A stretch of 49,653 nucleotides of DNA. Source: CAZUCD01 sp964618855 (GTDB lineage Bacteria > Sumerlaeota > Sumerlaeia > SLMS01 > JANRJK01). The first letter of the stretch is position 1. The number at the start of each line of letters is the position of its first letter. Below, piece after piece: positions 42,108-49,653 of this stretch. Below the pieces are notes generated by a model, which did not search any database, was not told the DNA's origin, and worked only from the letters and a program-made list of their open reading frames with translations. The stretch covers positions 1 to 49,653 of the forward strand of contig CAZUCD010000005.1 in NCBI GenBank assembly GCA_964618855.1, in the 5' to 3' direction. The position numbers and the translations under genes were made by a program.

Positions 42108-43439
42108 ATGCCGAACCATGACGTGAAGGACCTGAAGCTCGCAGAAGCCGGCCGCAACCGCATCGAATGGGCCGAGATGGACATGCCCGTCCTGCGCCAG
42201 ATTCGCGCGGACTTCGCCAAGCGCCGGCCCCTCGAGGGCGTGCGCATCGCCGCGTGCCTGCACGTGACGACCGAGACGGCCAACCTGATGCGCACCCTCA
42301 AGGCGGGCGGCGCCAGCATCGTCCTGTGCGCCAGCAACCCCCTCTCCACCCAGGACGACGTCGCGGCATCCCTCGTCAAGCACGACGGCATCGCCACCTA
42401 CGCCATCAAGGACGAGGACCACGACACGTACTACCGCCACATTGCGTCGGCGATTGCCTTCAAGCCCCAGATCACGATGGACGACGGTGCCGACGTCGTG
42501 GGGCAGCTCCTCTTCCTCGCCATGGGCCGCACGAACGACGCCGCCCCGCCGGTCCAGTCCTGGTGGAACAAGCAGACCGAGCGCAGCCGCCAGGAGACCA
42601 TCTCCGCCGTCATCGGCGGCTGCGAGGAAACGACCACGGGCGTCATCCGCCTCAAGGCGATGGAGAAGCAGGGCGTCCTGCGCTTCCCGATCGTCGCCAT
42701 CAACGACGCATACACGAAGCACCTCTTCGACAACCTTTACGGAACGGGCCAGTCCACGCTGGACGGCATCCTGCGCGCGACGAACCGGCTGCTGGCGGGC
42801 GGGACGGTCGTCGTGGCCGGGTACGGCAACTGCGGCCGCGGCTGCGCCACGCGCGCGCGCGGCGGCGGCGCACGCGTCATCATCACGGAGGTCGATCCCC
42901 TCCGCGCCCTCCAGGCCACCATGGACGGCTTCGAGGTCATGCCCATGAAGGACGCCGCCCGCCAGGGGGACATCTTCATCACCGTCACCGGCGACATCTC
43001 CGTCATCCGCCCGGAGCACTTCGTCGCCATGAAGGACGGCGCCATCGTCTGCAACAGCGGCCACTTCAACGTCGAACTCGACCTCGACGGCCTGCGCAAG
43101 ATCAGCGCCCCCTCGCGCATCGTCCGTCCCTTCGTCGAGGAGTTCAAGATCAAGAAGACGGGCACGCGGGTCTACGTCCTCGCCGATGGCAGGCTCGTGA
43201 ACCTCTCCGCAGCCGAGGGCCACCCCGCTCAGGTCATGGACATGAGCTTCGCCAACCAGGCGCTCTGCACCGAGTTCATGGTCAAGAACGCCAAGAAGCT
43301 CGAGAAGCGCGTGTACGAAGTCCCCGCCGAGATCGACAGCCGCATCGCCGCGATGAAGCTCAAGGCAATGGGCGTCCGCATCGACACCCTGACCCCCGAG
43401 CAGAAGAAGTACCTTTCGAGCTGGGACATGGGCACCTGA
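42108..43439 (+). CDS. ahcY: Adenosylhomocysteinase (S-adenosyl-L-homocysteine hydrolase)
   Basis: 443 aa. It splits S-adenosylhomocysteine, the product of methyltransferases, into adenosine and homocysteine, using bound NAD. Seen: CLHVTTETANLMRTLKAGGA, CASNPLSTQDDVAA, DDGADVVGQL, CEETTTGVIRLKAM, the NAD loop VVVAGYGNCGRGCATRARGG and AEGHPAQVMDMSFANQAL near the C-terminus. It lacks the long insert of the mammalian enzyme, and it ends EQKKYLSSWDMGT; the usual K..Y at the very end is absent, as in the shorter archaeal and thermophile-type enzymes. GGAG is 6 nt upstream of ATG 42108. With metK it completes part of the activated methyl cycle. A terminator follows. Confidence 0.96.
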   Translation: MPNHDVKDLKLAEAGRNRIEWAEMDMPVLRQIRADFAKRRPLEGVRIAACLHVTTETANLMRTLKAGGASIVLCASNPLSTQDDVAASLVKHDGIATYAIKDEDHDTYYRHIASAIAFKPQITMDDGADVVGQLLFLAMGRTNDAAPPVQSWWNKQTERSRQETISAVIGGCEETTTGVIRLKAMEKQGVLRFPIVAINDAYTKHLFDNLYGTGQSTLDGILRATNRLLAGGTVVVAGYGNCGRGCATRARGGGARVIITEVDPLRALQATMDGFEVMPMKDAARQGDIFITVTGDISVIRPEHFVAMKDGAIVCNSGHFNVELDLDGLRKISAPSRIVRPFVEEFKIKKTGTRVYVLADGRLVNLSAAEGHPAQVMDMSFANQALCTEFMVKNAKKLEKRVYEVPAEIDSRIAAMKLKAMGVRIDTLTPEQKKYLSSWDMGT

Positions 43440-43470
43440 CCCGGACATCCATATCCCCCCCCCACGACGG

Positions 43471-43511
43471 AAGCCGGCAGGCGCGGGACCAACCCGGCCT
43501 GCCGGCTTTCG
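43471..43511 (+). terminator. Intrinsic-type terminator after ahcY
   Basis: AAGCCGGCAGGC (43471-43482) pairs perfectly with GCCTGCCGGCTT (43497-43508), a 12-bp stem with a 14-nt loop, then TTTC. It lies 32 bp after the ahcY stop and so separates the metK-GNAT-ahcY unit from the BMC gene. Confidence 0.78.
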
Positions 43512-43626
43512 GCCGCGCAGTTTGCCCGCAGGGCCATTTCGGGTTTGCTCTCCCTGCACGAACCGGGCGATTTCATCGTCAAATCTTGCAGGCTGACCGC
43601 TGCCACCGCTTTCCAGGAGCCATTCC

Positions 43627-44508
43627 ATGCCGCGTGCATTTGGATTCGTCGAAACGAAGGGATTCACAGGTGGTGTCGAGGCGACGGACGCCATGAACAA
43701 GGCGGCATCCGTCGAGTACTCGCGGCGGACGGACATCGGCGGCGGCCTCACCACGACGATCGTGACCGGTGACGTCGGGGCCGTGAAGGCATCGGTCGAT
43801 GCCGGTGCCGCGGCCGCGCGCAGGGTCGGCGAACTCCACGCCGCGCACGTCGTCGCGAACCTGCATGACCAGGTTGTCGCACGCATCATCGGCGCCGAGG
43901 AGGTCAAAACCCTCGAACCCTCGATGAACGCCCTCGGAATGGTGGAGACGGTCGGCTACACGGCAATGATCGAGGCGGCGGACGCCGCCGTGAAGGCCGC
44001 CACAGTCGAGATCGTCGCCAAGCTCTGGATCGGGTCGGGCTACGCCATCGTCCTCTTCCGCGGGGACGTCGCCGCCGTGAAGGCTTCCGTCGACGCGGGC
44101 ACCGCAGCAGCGGGCCGCATCGGCAAGGTCGTTGCCAGCCACGTGATCCCCTCGCCGCACTGGCTCCTCTCAGGGCCCCTACCCGTCGGCCCGATCGCGC
44201 ACGGCAAGACGCAGGACAAGGACAAGGAAATCTTCGGCGAGGCCCTCGGGTTCATCGAGACCAAGGGCATGTCCGCGCTCGTTGCGGCCTCCGACGCCGC
44301 CGTCAAGGCCGCGCGCGTGGTCTGCCTCGGCCGCCAAGGCATCGGAAACGCCCTCGTCACCGGCGTGTTCAAGGGAGATATCGCCGCCGTGAAGTCCTCC
44401 GTGGATGCCGGCGCCACAGTCGCCCGCCAGGTCGGCGAACTCGTCAGCGTGCACGTCATTCCGCGCCCCCACGCGGCCGCGCTGACCTTCTCGTTCCCCA
44501 ACGGCTGA
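43627..44508 (+). CDS. Bacterial-microcompartment shell protein with three tandem BMC domains
   Basis: 293 aa. Three BMC domains (Pfam BMC type) follow each other: about 3-88, 100-185 and 204-290. Each has the 'A-x-G-x-x-E-T-x-G' start (FGFVETKGFT, LGMVETVGYT, LGFIETKGMS), the interface lysine (K25, K123, K227), the 'GDV/I-x-AVK-x-SVDAG' helix-loop and the 'HVIPxPH' end. In the first domain that end is HVVANLH, the most diverged. Pore loops are IGGGL (37-41), IGSGY (135-139) and IGNAL (239-243). Ordinary shell proteins have one domain (BMC-H, hexamer) or two (BMC-T, trimer). I infer that two chains here would make a six-domain tile. AGGAG lies 7 nt before ATG 43627. A DUF2314 gene follows after 13 bp. 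No other shell gene or BMC enzyme is in the window. Confidence 0.93.
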   Translation: MPRAFGFVETKGFTGGVEATDAMNKAASVEYSRRTDIGGGLTTTIVTGDVGAVKASVDAGAAAARRVGELHAAHVVANLHDQVVARIIGAEEVKTLEPSMNALGMVETVGYTAMIEAADAAVKAATVEIVAKLWIGSGYAIVLFRGDVAAVKASVDAGTAAAGRIGKVVASHVIPSPHWLLSGPLPVGPIAHGKTQDKDKEIFGEALGFIETKGMSALVAASDAAVKAARVVCLGRQGIGNALVTGVFKGDIAAVKSSVDAGATVARQVGELVSVHVIPRPHAAALTFSFPNG

Positions 44509-44521
44509 TCTGGGTCCCGAC

Positions 44522-45016
44522 GTGGGCCTCTGGGACAGGTTCAAGTCCGTCTTCGGCGGAGACGAAATCTCGACCCCGCTGACGGTGACCGCACGTCCCA
44601 AGGCGCAGCAGCCCAAGCCCTCCCCCGAGGAGGAGGAACTCTCGAACATGAAGACGCCCATCATGGGCGTCATCCCGCGCGACGAGATGCTCCGCGCGGA
44701 GCAGGAGGCGCGTGCGCGCTTCCCCGAGTTCGCATCCGCCTTCGAGCGCCGCCAGGACGGCCAGACCTTCTTCATCAAGGCTCCATTCGGCCCGGCCGAC
44801 GCGCGCGAGTACCTCTGGATAGACGTCGAGCTCATCACCGACGCCAACATCCGCGGCACCATCACCTCCGACCCCAAGAGGCCCATTGGATACCGCGCCG
44901 GGGACACCGTGAACGTGCGCGCCTCGGAGATCAGCGACTGGACCTACTCGGAGGGGAAGACCCGCCTCGGCGGCTTCACGATCGCCGTCCTCAAGAACGC
45001 CGGAGTGGACGAGTAG
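44522..45016 (+). CDS. DUF2314 protein with N-terminal amphipathic helix and Pro-rich linker
   Basis: 164 aa. The N-terminus MGLWDRFKSVFGGDE can form a short amphipathic helix with L3, W4, F7, V10 and F11 on one face. A linker of about 25 residues rich in Pro, Lys and Glu follows (ARPKAQQPKPSPEEEE). The C-terminal domain (about 75-160) matches DUF2314: FFIKAPFGPADAREYLWIDV, IRGTITSDPKRP, YRAGDTVNVRASEISDWTY and LGGFTI. The function of DUF2314 is not known. GTG 44522 begins 13 bp after the BMC stop, so it is most likely in the same transcript. The N-terminus looks like microcompartment encapsulation peptides, but MGL-type amphipathic starts also occur in unrelated membrane-associated proteins. 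Confidence 0.83.
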   Translation: MGLWDRFKSVFGGDEISTPLTVTARPKAQQPKPSPEEEELSNMKTPIMGVIPRDEMLRAEQEARARFPEFASAFERRQDGQTFFIKAPFGPADAREYLWIDVELITDANIRGTITSDPKRPIGYRAGDTVNVRASEISDWTYSEGKTRLGGFTIAVLKNAGVDE

Positions 45017-45106
45017 ACAGGGCACCGTGCGAACGGCACCGTCCCCCCGGAGCGCGCATCCACGCGCCCATGCGGCATCCGAATCGGGGGCAGGCGGCAC
45101 GCACCG

Positions 45107-48046
45107 ATGACTCCCCCCGACTCGCAGTTCCCCCACGACCACACGATGACCTATGATCCGGCCCGCAGCCGGATCCAGGGCGTGAGCGACTCGGACTTCT
45201 CCCCGCCAACGTTCATGCTCGGGCGTCCGAGGGACCCGGCGGAACGAGCACCCACGGAACCCACGGGACCCGCCTTCACCTTCCACGAAATGGTGGGCCG
45301 GGGCGGCATGGGGGAGGTCTGGCGCGCGACGCAGCACTCGCTCGGACGCTACGTCGCCGTCAAGCGAGCCCGCAGCGTCATGGACGACGCGGAGGCCCGG
45401 CGCGTCTTCCTCCAGGAGGCGCACATAACGGCGCGCCTCGAGCACCCAAACATCGTCCCCATCCACGAGCTCGGCCACGACGAGTGCGGCATCCCCATGA
45501 TGGCGATGAAGCTCGTCTACGGGGACCCCTGGTCGCGCCGCATTTCCGAGGATTTCCACGCCATGGCGGCCGAGGGATTCCTCGCCCGGCACCTGCCCAT
45601 CCTCGTCTCCGTCTGCCACGCGGTCGAGTATGCGCACGCGTGCGGGATCATCCACCGCGACCTCAAGCCCAGCCAGGTCATGCTGGGTTCGTTCGGCGAA
45701 GTCCTCCTCATGGACTGGGGCCTCGCGATTCACATCAGCGAACTGATCGACCCCCGGGCCCCGGAGCAGCCCCGCGAGTTCGGCGCCCACTTTCCAACCC
45801 CCGCGTCCGCCTCCAACCCGGCCGGCACCCCCGGCATGATGGCGCCGGAGCAGACGGAGACCACCGCCGCCCGCGTCGGCCCCGCGACGGACACGTACCT
45901 CCTCGCCGGCTGCCTCTACAACCTGCTCACGGGGACCTTTCCCCACCACGCTTCGGACGCCCGCGGCGCTTTCAACCTCGCGGCGAGCGGCAGGGTCACC
46001 ACGCCCTCCGAACGGGCCCCGGGACGCGCGATCCCACGCGGGCTCGAGGAACTCTGCATGCACGGCCTGAAGGCCGAGCCGAAGGACCGGCCCGCCTCCG
46101 TCGCCGAATTCCGCCGCGGCCTCGAGGATTACCTCGCGGGAACGTCCCGGCGCCGGGAGTCCCTCCAGCTCGCCCGCGAGGCCGCCACTGCGATCAAGGC
46201 TGGCGTGACGGACGACGCGGGGTTCCAGTCGGTGTTCGCCCTCCTCGACCGCGCACTCCTGCTTTGGGGGGAGAACGACGAAGCACTCCCCCTGCGCGAC
46301 GCCGCGCACCTGCGGTACGCCCGCGAGGCGCTCGGACGCGGCGACCTCGTCCTGGCCCGGGTGCAGGCGGGTTTCCTCCCCGCGGGACCCGAGCGCGAGG
46401 ATCTGCTCGAATCCGTGCGCCGCGCGGAGCACTCCGCCGCGATGCGCGAGCGGCAGCGCCGCTGGCTCATGGTGTCCACCGTCGCCCTCCTCGGCATCAT
46501 CGCCGTGGGCGCCACGCAGTTCAGCCTCCAGCTCGCCGAGGAGAAGTCGGAAGCCGTTGCCGCGCGCGGTCGCGCCGAATCCGCGGAGGGGCGAGCCACC
46601 CTTGCCCGCACGGGCGCCGAGGACCTCGTCGAGTTCATGCTCGTCGACTTCCGCGACAACGTCCGCACCCTCGGCAAGCTCGACATGCTCGACTCGGTCG
46701 CCGCCAAGGTGATGGACTACTATGATCGCGTGGGCGCCCAGCCCGGGGACGAAGGGGCCGCGCGGCGCAGGGCCCGCGCCCTGATCCAGGTTTCCAGAAT
46801 CCGCGAGATGCAGGGACGGCTGCCGGAGGCGCTGGAGGCCGCGGAGGCCGCCGTGGGCACGTTCTCCAGCATGGGCGAGGGAACACCCGAGGCGACCAAG
46901 GCCGACGACCGCGTCCTGGCCTCCGCCTTGATGATGCGGGGCGACGCGCTCCTTGGCGTCGGCAAGCTGGACGAGGGGACCGCCGACTTTAGGCGCGCCC
47001 TGGAACTGCAACTCGCACTCGTCGCGGCAGGGGAGGACGACTCGCCGCTCCTCGAGGAACTCGCCCTGTCCTGGATGAACGTGGCCTACGCGGCGGAGGT
47101 CGAAAAGAACTTCGAGGAGGCGCTGCAGGGATACCGAAAGGCCCTCGAGGTGCGCGAGACCATGGCCGCAAGGGAGCCAAACAACCCGGCCCGAAGGAAC
47201 CTCGTGATCGACACGATCACGAACATCGGTTCCGTGCTGGAGGATGCAGGGCGGCTGCGCGAATGCCGCGAGCACTTCGAGCGCGCCCTCGCCATGGCGC
47301 GCGAGCTGGTCGCGACCGCACCCCCTGATGCGCGCTGGCGCGCGAACCTCTCCATTTGCATGGACCGCATGGCGGACGTGCTCGAGGCCACGGGCGAACA
47401 GGAGGCCGCGCTCGCCCTCAACATGGAGGAACTTCCCCTCATCCGCGAACTCCTCGCAAGCGACCCCTCCAACAAGCGCTACGAGGTCGGCCTGGCATCG
47501 ACACTTGGCCGCATCGGGGCGCTGCACCTGAGGCTGGGCGATCCCGGCAGGGCGGAGCCGTTCATCGCGGAGGCCCTCGCGATGCGGCGTGCGCTTTGCG
47601 CAGCCAACCCGACGCAGAAGTACTGGAGGCGCGACCTCGGGATCGTCCTCGAGGACGCAGCGGACCTCGCGCTCGCAAAGGGGGATGTGGAAGGCGCCCT
47701 CGCCACCCTTGCCGAGGCTGAACGGATCATGCGCGAGTTGGCGGAGGCCAACCCCCGCAATCCCAGTTGGCGCATCGGGCACGCGGTTGCCCTGGTGCGC
47801 ATGGCAGGCATTCAGGACCGCGCGGGATTGGCGGAGGAGGCGGCCGCGAACCGAAAGACCGCATGCGGCGCATTCGAGGCGGCGGGGGATGGGCTTCCCA
47901 CATGGGCCAAGGCCTGGTTCGCCGTCGCCCTCTTCGACATGGAGAGATTGGAGGAAGGCAGGCAACTGCGGGACTGGTTCCGGGGGCAGGGCTACAAGCT
48001 GCACGAGGTCGAGGCCGCCGCCGCGCGTGCGGGGCTGGCGCCGTAG
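45107..48046 (+). CDS. Membrane-anchored Ser/Thr protein kinase with TPR region
   Basis: 979 aa. It has a disordered N-terminus (1-55) and a kinase domain (about 58-345) with glycine loop VGRGGMGEVWRA, K86 in VAVKRA, E104, the catalytic loop HRDLKPSQVMLG (183-194) with D185, and D203-W-G205. The usual Asn of the catalytic loop is Gln (Q190) and DFG is DWG, as seen in other kinases of this TPR-bearing subfamily. A TM segment follows at about 453-472, then a motif AEDLVEFMLVDFRDNVRTLG and about 450 residues of TPR-like helical repeats (for example ALQGYRKALEVRETMAARE). The kinase side should be cytosolic and the TPR side outside. It starts at ATG 45107, with no strong Shine-Dalgarno, 90 bp after the DUF2314 gene. 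Confidence 0.92.
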   Translation: MTPPDSQFPHDHTMTYDPARSRIQGVSDSDFSPPTFMLGRPRDPAERAPTEPTGPAFTFHEMVGRGGMGEVWRATQHSLGRYVAVKRARSVMDDAEARRVFLQEAHITARLEHPNIVPIHELGHDECGIPMMAMKLVYGDPWSRRISEDFHAMAAEGFLARHLPILVSVCHAVEYAHACGIIHRDLKPSQVMLGSFGEVLLMDWGLAIHISELIDPRAPEQPREFGAHFPTPASASNPAGTPGMMAPEQTETTAARVGPATDTYLLAGCLYNLLTGTFPHHASDARGAFNLAASGRVTTPSERAPGRAIPRGLEELCMHGLKAEPKDRPASVAEFRRGLEDYLAGTSRRRESLQLAREAATAIKAGVTDDAGFQSVFALLDRALLLWGENDEALPLRDAAHLRYAREALGRGDLVLARVQAGFLPAGPEREDLLESVRRAEHSAAMRERQRRWLMVSTVALLGIIAVGATQFSLQLAEEKSEAVAARGRAESAEGRATLARTGAEDLVEFMLVDFRDNVRTLGKLDMLDSVAAKVMDYYDRVGAQPGDEGAARRRARALIQVSRIREMQGRLPEALEAAEAAVGTFSSMGEGTPEATKADDRVLASALMMRGDALLGVGKLDEGTADFRRALELQLALVAAGEDDSPLLEELALSWMNVAYAAEVEKNFEEALQGYRKALEVRETMAAREPNNPARRNLVIDTITNIGSVLEDAGRLRECREHFERALAMARELVATAPPDARWRANLSICMDRMADVLEATGEQEAALALNMEELPLIRELLASDPSNKRYEVGLASTLGRIGALHLRLGDPGRAEPFIAEALAMRRALCAANPTQKYWRRDLGIVLEDAADLALAKGDVEGALATLAEAERIMRELAEANPRNPSWRIGHAVALVRMAGIQDRAGLAEEAAANRKTACGAFEAAGDGLPTWAKAWFAVALFDMERLEEGRQLRDWFRGQGYKLHEVEAAAARAGLAP

Positions 48047-48181
48047 GAGAGGCGGGACAACGCCCGCGAGGGTGCGTTCACTATCCTAAACATTGTTCCT
48101 TTTTTCACAAAACCTGCCCTTGCGCCAGTCCGATGCCGCTCGGGACCATTCCTGCCCGCCTGCATACCCCCTGGCTTGAGC

Positions 48182-48206
48182 GGGGGCCGCGTTCCTTTCG
48201 GCCCCC
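48182..48206 (+). terminator. GC-rich hairpin between the kinase gene and hppA
   Basis: GGGGGCCG (48182-48189) pairs with CGGCCCCC (48199-48206) around a 9-nt loop, 135 bp after the kinase stop and 78 bp before hppA. GCATTTTG follows 10 nt later. It may be a terminator or a structure in the hppA leader. Confidence 0.4.
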
Positions 48207-48283
48207 GGGCGTGGAGCATTTTGCGTCGAACGCGGGGGGGACTGGCACGCGGCGATGGCTGCAATTCTCTCAGGAGTCCTTGG

Positions 48284-49653
48284 ATGATTTCAGGCACCAG
48301 ACGACCGTGGACGCGGCTTGCCGCGCTCCTTGCGGTCATGCTCGTCGCCGGGTTTTCGACGGCGCTCGCGGGTGGCGAGGCGGAAGTCCGCCTCCCCGAT
48401 CTTTCTAAGTCCGTCTTTGACTTCTTCGGCACCGAAGTCCACGGCATCAACATCCTCTACGCGGGCCTTGCGGTCTGCATCCTCGGCTGCCTGTACGGCC
48501 TGATGCAGTCCAAGCGGGTCGGCAACATGCCGGCGCACAAGTCGATGACCGAGGTGTCGGAGCTGATCTACGCCACCTGCAAGACGTACCTCGTCACGCA
48601 GGCAAAGCTCCTCGGCATCCTTCAGGTGCTCATCGGCGCGGTCATCTTCGTCTACTTCTTCTTCCTGATGGACATGGCCTTGCCGAAGGTCCTGCTGATC
48701 CTGTTCTGGTCGGTGCTCGGAATCCTCGGCTCCGCCGGCGTGGCGTGGTTCGGCATGCGGATCAACACGCTCGCCAACGCACGCGCGGCGTTCGGCGCCC
48801 TGCGCGGCAAGCCGCTTCCGGTCCTCGAGATCCCCCTCCTCGCGGGCATGAGCATCGGCCTTCTGCTCATCTGCGTCGAGCTGGTGATGATGCTCATCAT
48901 CCTGCTCTTCATGCCGAACGACGTCGCGGGCGCCTGCTTCGTGGGCTTCGCGATCGGCGAGTCCCTCGGCGCGTCGGTGCTCCGCATTTGCGGCGGCATC
49001 TTCACGAAGATCGCCGACATCGGCTCCGACCTGATGAAGATCGTCTTCAAGATCAAGGAGGACGACGCACGCAACCCGGGCGTCATCGCGGACTGCGTGG
49101 GCGACAACGCAGGCGACTCGGTTGGCCCGACGGCCGACGGCTTCGAGACCTACGGCGTCACGGGCGTCGCGCTCATCATGTTCATCGCGCTCGCCATGGG
49201 CGCCCACACCGAGCTCCAGGCGACCCTCCTCGTCTGGATCTTCTCCATGCGCGTGATGATGGTGATCACCTCGCTCCTCTCCTACCAGATCAACGCGGCC
49301 CTCACCCGGGCGAAGTTCGGCGGCGTGGACAAGATGGACTTCGAGAAGCCCCTCCACATGCTCGTCAACCTCACCTCGGGCATCTCGATTGTCGTGACGT
49401 TCGCCATGTCGTGGCTGATGCTCCACGCCCTTCCCGGCGCCTACGGCCAGGACAAGCTATGGTGGCAGCTCTCGCTGATCATCTCCTGCGGCACGATCGC
49501 GGGCGCGCTCATTCCCTTCCTGACGATGGTGTTCACCTCGCTCAAGTCGAAGCACGTCGCGGAGATCGTGGACAGCTCCCGAGAGGGCGGCGCGTCGCTC
49601 ACGATTCTCTCGGGCCTCGTCGCCGGCAACTTTTCGGCCTTCTGGATGGGGCT
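48284..49653 (+). CDS. hppA: Membrane-bound ion-pumping pyrophosphatase HppA, 3'-truncated by the window edge
   Basis: 456 codons are present of about 700 expected. HppA couples hydrolysis of pyrophosphate to pumping of H+ or Na+ across the membrane. Seen: many TM segments, the pyrophosphate-binding loop GGGIFTKIADIGSDL-type (CGGIFTKIADIGSDLM) followed by KIKEDDARNPGVIADCVGDN and AGDSVGPTADGFETYG, which are the acidic conserved motifs. The residue that tells K+-dependent from K+-independent forms lies downstream of the window, so the pumped ion and K+ need cannot be read. The N-terminus (MISGTRRPWTRLAALLAVML, then an Ala/Gly-rich region) looks like an extra signal peptide or TM ahead of the conserved core. 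GGAG (48273-48276) is 7 nt before ATG 48284. Confidence 0.95.
   Translation, partial: MISGTRRPWTRLAALLAVMLVAGFSTALAGGEAEVRLPDLSKSVFDFFGTEVHGINILYAGLAVCILGCLYGLMQSKRVGNMPAHKSMTEVSELIYATCKTYLVTQAKLLGILQVLIGAVIFVYFFFLMDMALPKVLLILFWSVLGILGSAGVAWFGMRINTLANARAAFGALRGKPLPVLEIPLLAGMSIGLLLICVELVMMLIILLFMPNDVAGACFVGFAIGESLGASVLRICGGIFTKIADIGSDLMKIVFKIKEDDARNPGVIADCVGDNAGDSVGPTADGFETYGVTGVALIMFIALAMGAHTELQATLLVWIFSMRVMMVITSLLSYQINAALTRAKFGGVDKMDFEKPLHMLVNLTSGISIVVTFAMSWLMLHALPGAYGQDKLWWQLSLIISCGTIAGALIPFLTMVFTSLKSKHVAEIVDSSREGGASLTILSGLVAGNFSAFWMG

Overview
The window is a high-GC (roughly two-thirds G+C) bacterial chromosome segment. It is very likely from a metagenome-assembled genome, because a 10-N assembly gap interrupts clpB at 1045-1054. 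The gene content suggests a Gram-negative-type bacterium: several lipoprotein signal peptides, a MurE carrying the DNPR motif of meso-diaminopimelate-adding enzymes, a type-B succinate:quinone oxidoreductase in C-A-B order, a membrane pyrophosphatase, and a Ser/Thr kinase fused to TPRs of a kind common in Planctomycetota, Myxococcota and several candidate phyla. I cannot fix the phylum from sequence alone. I found no tRNA, rRNA, CRISPR array, insertion sequence or phage gene.

Region by region. 1-1595: 3' part of the ClpB disaggregase. 1607-10958: an envelope and glycan region with a membrane GT39-like glycosyltransferase, a GPP34 protein, a BamE-like small lipoprotein, a two-domain glycosyltransferase, a secreted beta-propeller-like protein, an unknown lipoprotein and a GT4 glycosyltransferase. 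11334-28359: a long division and cell-wall (dcw) cluster on the + strand, mraZ-rsmH-ftsL-ftsI(PASTA)-murE-murF-mraY-murD-ftsW-murG-murC-murB-ftsQ-ftsA. Most neighbours overlap by ATGA, GTGA or TGATG. ftsZ and ddl are absent, and ftsA runs straight into a convergent phosphatase gene. A 465-bp non-coding gap with a 16-bp inverted repeat splits ftsL from ftsI. 28370-33135: a dual-specificity-type phosphatase, a YihY-family membrane protein, a one-TM protein, a GH57 branching-enzyme-like protein and a displaced FtsB/DivIC-like gene. 33406-37657: sdhCAB, a small membrane protein and an Nfu-type Fe-S scaffold. 37742-40198: a large lipoprotein with regulatory-like beta-sandwich repeats. 40460-43439: the S-adenosylmethionine cycle genes metK and ahcY with a GNAT acetyltransferase between them. 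43627-45016: a bacterial-microcompartment protein with THREE tandem BMC domains plus a DUF2314 protein. 45107-48046: a kinase-TPR protein. 48284-end: hppA, cut by the window edge.

The most unusual object is the triple-BMC protein (43627-44508). Known shell proteins have one (BMC-H) or two (BMC-T) such domains per chain. Three per chain would need only two chains to build a six-domain tile, and its three pore loops all differ. No other shell gene or canonical signature enzyme lies nearby. The only co-transcribed neighbour is a DUF2314 protein whose N-terminus (a short amphipathic helix followed by a Pro-rich linker) resembles an encapsulation peptide. This pair is the best candidate for an undescribed system in the window.
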